The notes beneath the pieces were generated by a model. It was not told where the DNA came from. It saw only the letters and a list, made by a program, of their open reading frames with translations, and made no database searches. This document shows, in pieces, positions 6,194-7,157 of a DNA stretch of 7,157 bases. The DNA is from Chroococcidiopsidaceae cyanobacterium CP_BM_RX_35 (GTDB lineage Bacteria; Cyanobacteriota; Cyanobacteriia; Cyanobacteriales; Chroococcidiopsidaceae). Positions within the stretch are counted from its first letter, which is position 1. Each line of letters begins with the position of its first letter. The stretch spans positions 1 to 7,157 of the forward strand of contig JAFAVL010000597.1 of the NCBI GenBank assembly GCA_019242465.1, given 5' to 3'. A program made the position numbers and the translations under genes.

Positions 6194-7157
6194 TTACCTC
6201 TGTTTCAAGGCCGCTCGTGCTTGCTCTCGATCATCGAAGTGGATTTTTTCGGTTCCGAGGATCTGGTAATCCTCGTGACCTTTACCAGCGATCAGAATGC
6301 CATCTCCTGGCTGGGCTTGCTCAATAGCAGTAAAAATGGCGGTAGCGCGATCACGGATCGTTATAGGCTTAATCGTATCTGGTATTCCTGCCAAGATATC
6401 CTGCAAAATTCTTTCTGGGTCTTCTGTGCGCGGATTATCAGAAGTCACAACCACGATATCGGCTAACTGGGCTGCAATTTGACCCATTTTCGGTCGCTTG
6501 GTACGGTCGCGATCGCCACCGCAGCCAAACACGCAAATCATCTTTCCTGGGATAAAAGGTCTTGCTGCTCTAAGCAAGTTCTCTAAACTATCTGGCGTAT
6601 GGGCATAGTCCACAATCACACTGATTTCCTGCTCAGTCGTCCCTGCTTGCACTCGCTCCATGCGTCCCGGCACACCCGGAAATTGAGGCAACGCTTCTGC
6701 AATTAATTCCAGCTCTATGCCCAGCTGCAACACTGCCCCCACTGCCCCCAATAAATTTGCCAAATTGTATTGACCCACTAATGGTGAACGAAAGGCAGTC
6801 TCACCCTTAGGTGTATGTAGTCTCCCTGTCACACCAGAGGTCTTGTAGGTCAAGTCGTCTACCCATAGATCAGCTGTGGGATTGAGAATACTATAGCTCC
6901 ACACCTGCTGAGGGCTCAGTTGCTGAATCAATCGCTGACCGTACGGATCGTCGGCATTAATTACCGCCCGTCCATTGAGATATTCAGAACTGAAGAGAAG
7001 AGCCTTGGCGGCAAAGTACTCTTCCATGTCAGAGTGAAAATCCAGATGATCCTGAGTGAGATTGGTAAACACTGCCACTGTAAATAAGCAGCCCATTACT
7101 CGCCCCTGTGCTAGAGCGTGAGAGCTAACTTCCATCACCGCTAATTGGCACCCAGAA
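6194..7157 (-). CDS. murE: UDP-N-acetylmuramoyl-tripeptide synthetase MurE, C-terminal part (5' end outside window)
   Basis: This cytosolic ligase adds the third amino acid to UDP-MurNAc-L-Ala-D-Glu in peptidoglycan synthesis, using ATP. The frame is open to the window edge (CQLAVMEVSSHALAQGRV), so the start and the N-terminal UDP-binding domain plus P-loop lie outside; about 321 of the usual roughly 500 residues are present. Visible motifs are the central-domain FTNLTQDHLDFH, VIVDYAHTPDSLE, VFGCGGDRDRTKRPKMG in the C-terminal domain, SDNPRTEDP and AGKGHEDYQ. The DNPR motif marks meso-diaminopimelate-adding MurE enzymes, as expected for a Gram-negative-type wall. The stop TAA is 52 bases before the HK2 start. 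Internal ATG at 7138 is not a true start, since conserved MurE residues continue upstream of it. Confidence 0.95.
   Translation of the reverse strand, partial: SGCQLAVMEVSSHALAQGRVMGCLFTVAVFTNLTQDHLDFHSDMEEYFAAKALLFSSEYLNGRAVINADDPYGQRLIQQLSPQQVWSYSILNPTADLWVDDLTYKTSGVTGRLHTPKGETAFRSPLVGQYNLANLLGAVGAVLQLGIELELIAEALPQFPGVPGRMERVQAGTTEQEISVIVDYAHTPDSLENLLRAARPFIPGKMICVFGCGGDRDRTKRPKMGQIAAQLADIVVVTSDNPRTEDPERILQDILAGIPDTIKPITIRDRATAIFTAIEQAQPGDGILIAGKGHEDYQILGTEKIHFDDREQARAALKQR
6509..6516. repeat. HIP1 octamer GCGATCGC
   Basis: Perfect HIP1 palindrome inside murE, next to the codons of the GGDRDR motif. Confidence 0.8.

Noticed and set aside
6140..6482. Plus-strand open frames opposite the 3' part of murE
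   Set aside because: Antisense to conserved MurE codons; shadow frames.
1..7157. tRNA, rRNA or riboswitch
   Set aside because: No cloverleaf, ribosomal or recognisable aptamer core was seen on either strand by eye.

Overview
The window looks like chromosomal DNA of a cyanobacterium. Three perfect copies of the HIP1 octamer GCGATCGC occur (3295, 5579, 6509). The start carries a GC-rich 'cttcg'-type hairpin repeat of the kind dispersed in Nostoc- and Chroococcidiopsis-like genomes. The protein set fits: an NtcA-like Crp/Fnr regulator, DICT-type sensor kinases and a meso-diaminopimelate-type MurE. The genus cannot be fixed from the sequence alone.

Layout. At 1-92 there is a hairpin repeat. At 93-674 (-) lies a Crp/Fnr-family regulator with a TATAAT box upstream. 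The stretch 675-1462 has no intact gene but is not empty: it holds a 144-bp element with compound terminal inverted repeats (822-965), a decayed minus-strand fragment of a glutathionyl-hydroquinone reductase (about 1150-1329, with an in-frame TAG), and abutting it a plus-strand fragment of a Uma2-family nuclease (from about 1315). At 1463-1927 (-) is a BON-domain lipoprotein, preceded on the same strand by a glycine-zipper general-stress protein (2000-2683); the two are probably co-transcribed. A 401-bp divergent intergenic region (2684-3084) leads to a soluble sensor kinase (HK1, 3085-4641, +). It converges, with only 6 bases between stop codons, on a second soluble sensor kinase (HK2, 4648-6141, -). 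HK2 follows murE (6194 to the window end, -, 5' part missing) by 52 bases.

The most interesting system is the HK1/HK2 pair. Both start with what looks like the same DICT-like sensory module, so they are probably paralogues. Their catalytic parts are damaged in complementary ways. HK1 keeps the phospho-accepting His285 (motif HEVRTP), but its ATP-binding domain has lost the DxG (G1) motif and is degenerate elsewhere. HK2 has an intact ATP-binding domain (N, DTGIGI, FDRFYR and GAGLGL boxes), but its phospho-accepting His is replaced by Gln273 (QELRTP, codon CAG at 5323-5325). Each looks unable to autophosphorylate alone, while HK2 could in principle phosphorylate HK1 in trans. This is an inference from motifs, and no response regulator is visible in the window.

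Overall the window combines cell-wall synthesis (murE), two cytosolic sensor kinases, envelope and general stress proteins, a transcription regulator, and a scar of decayed and mobile DNA.
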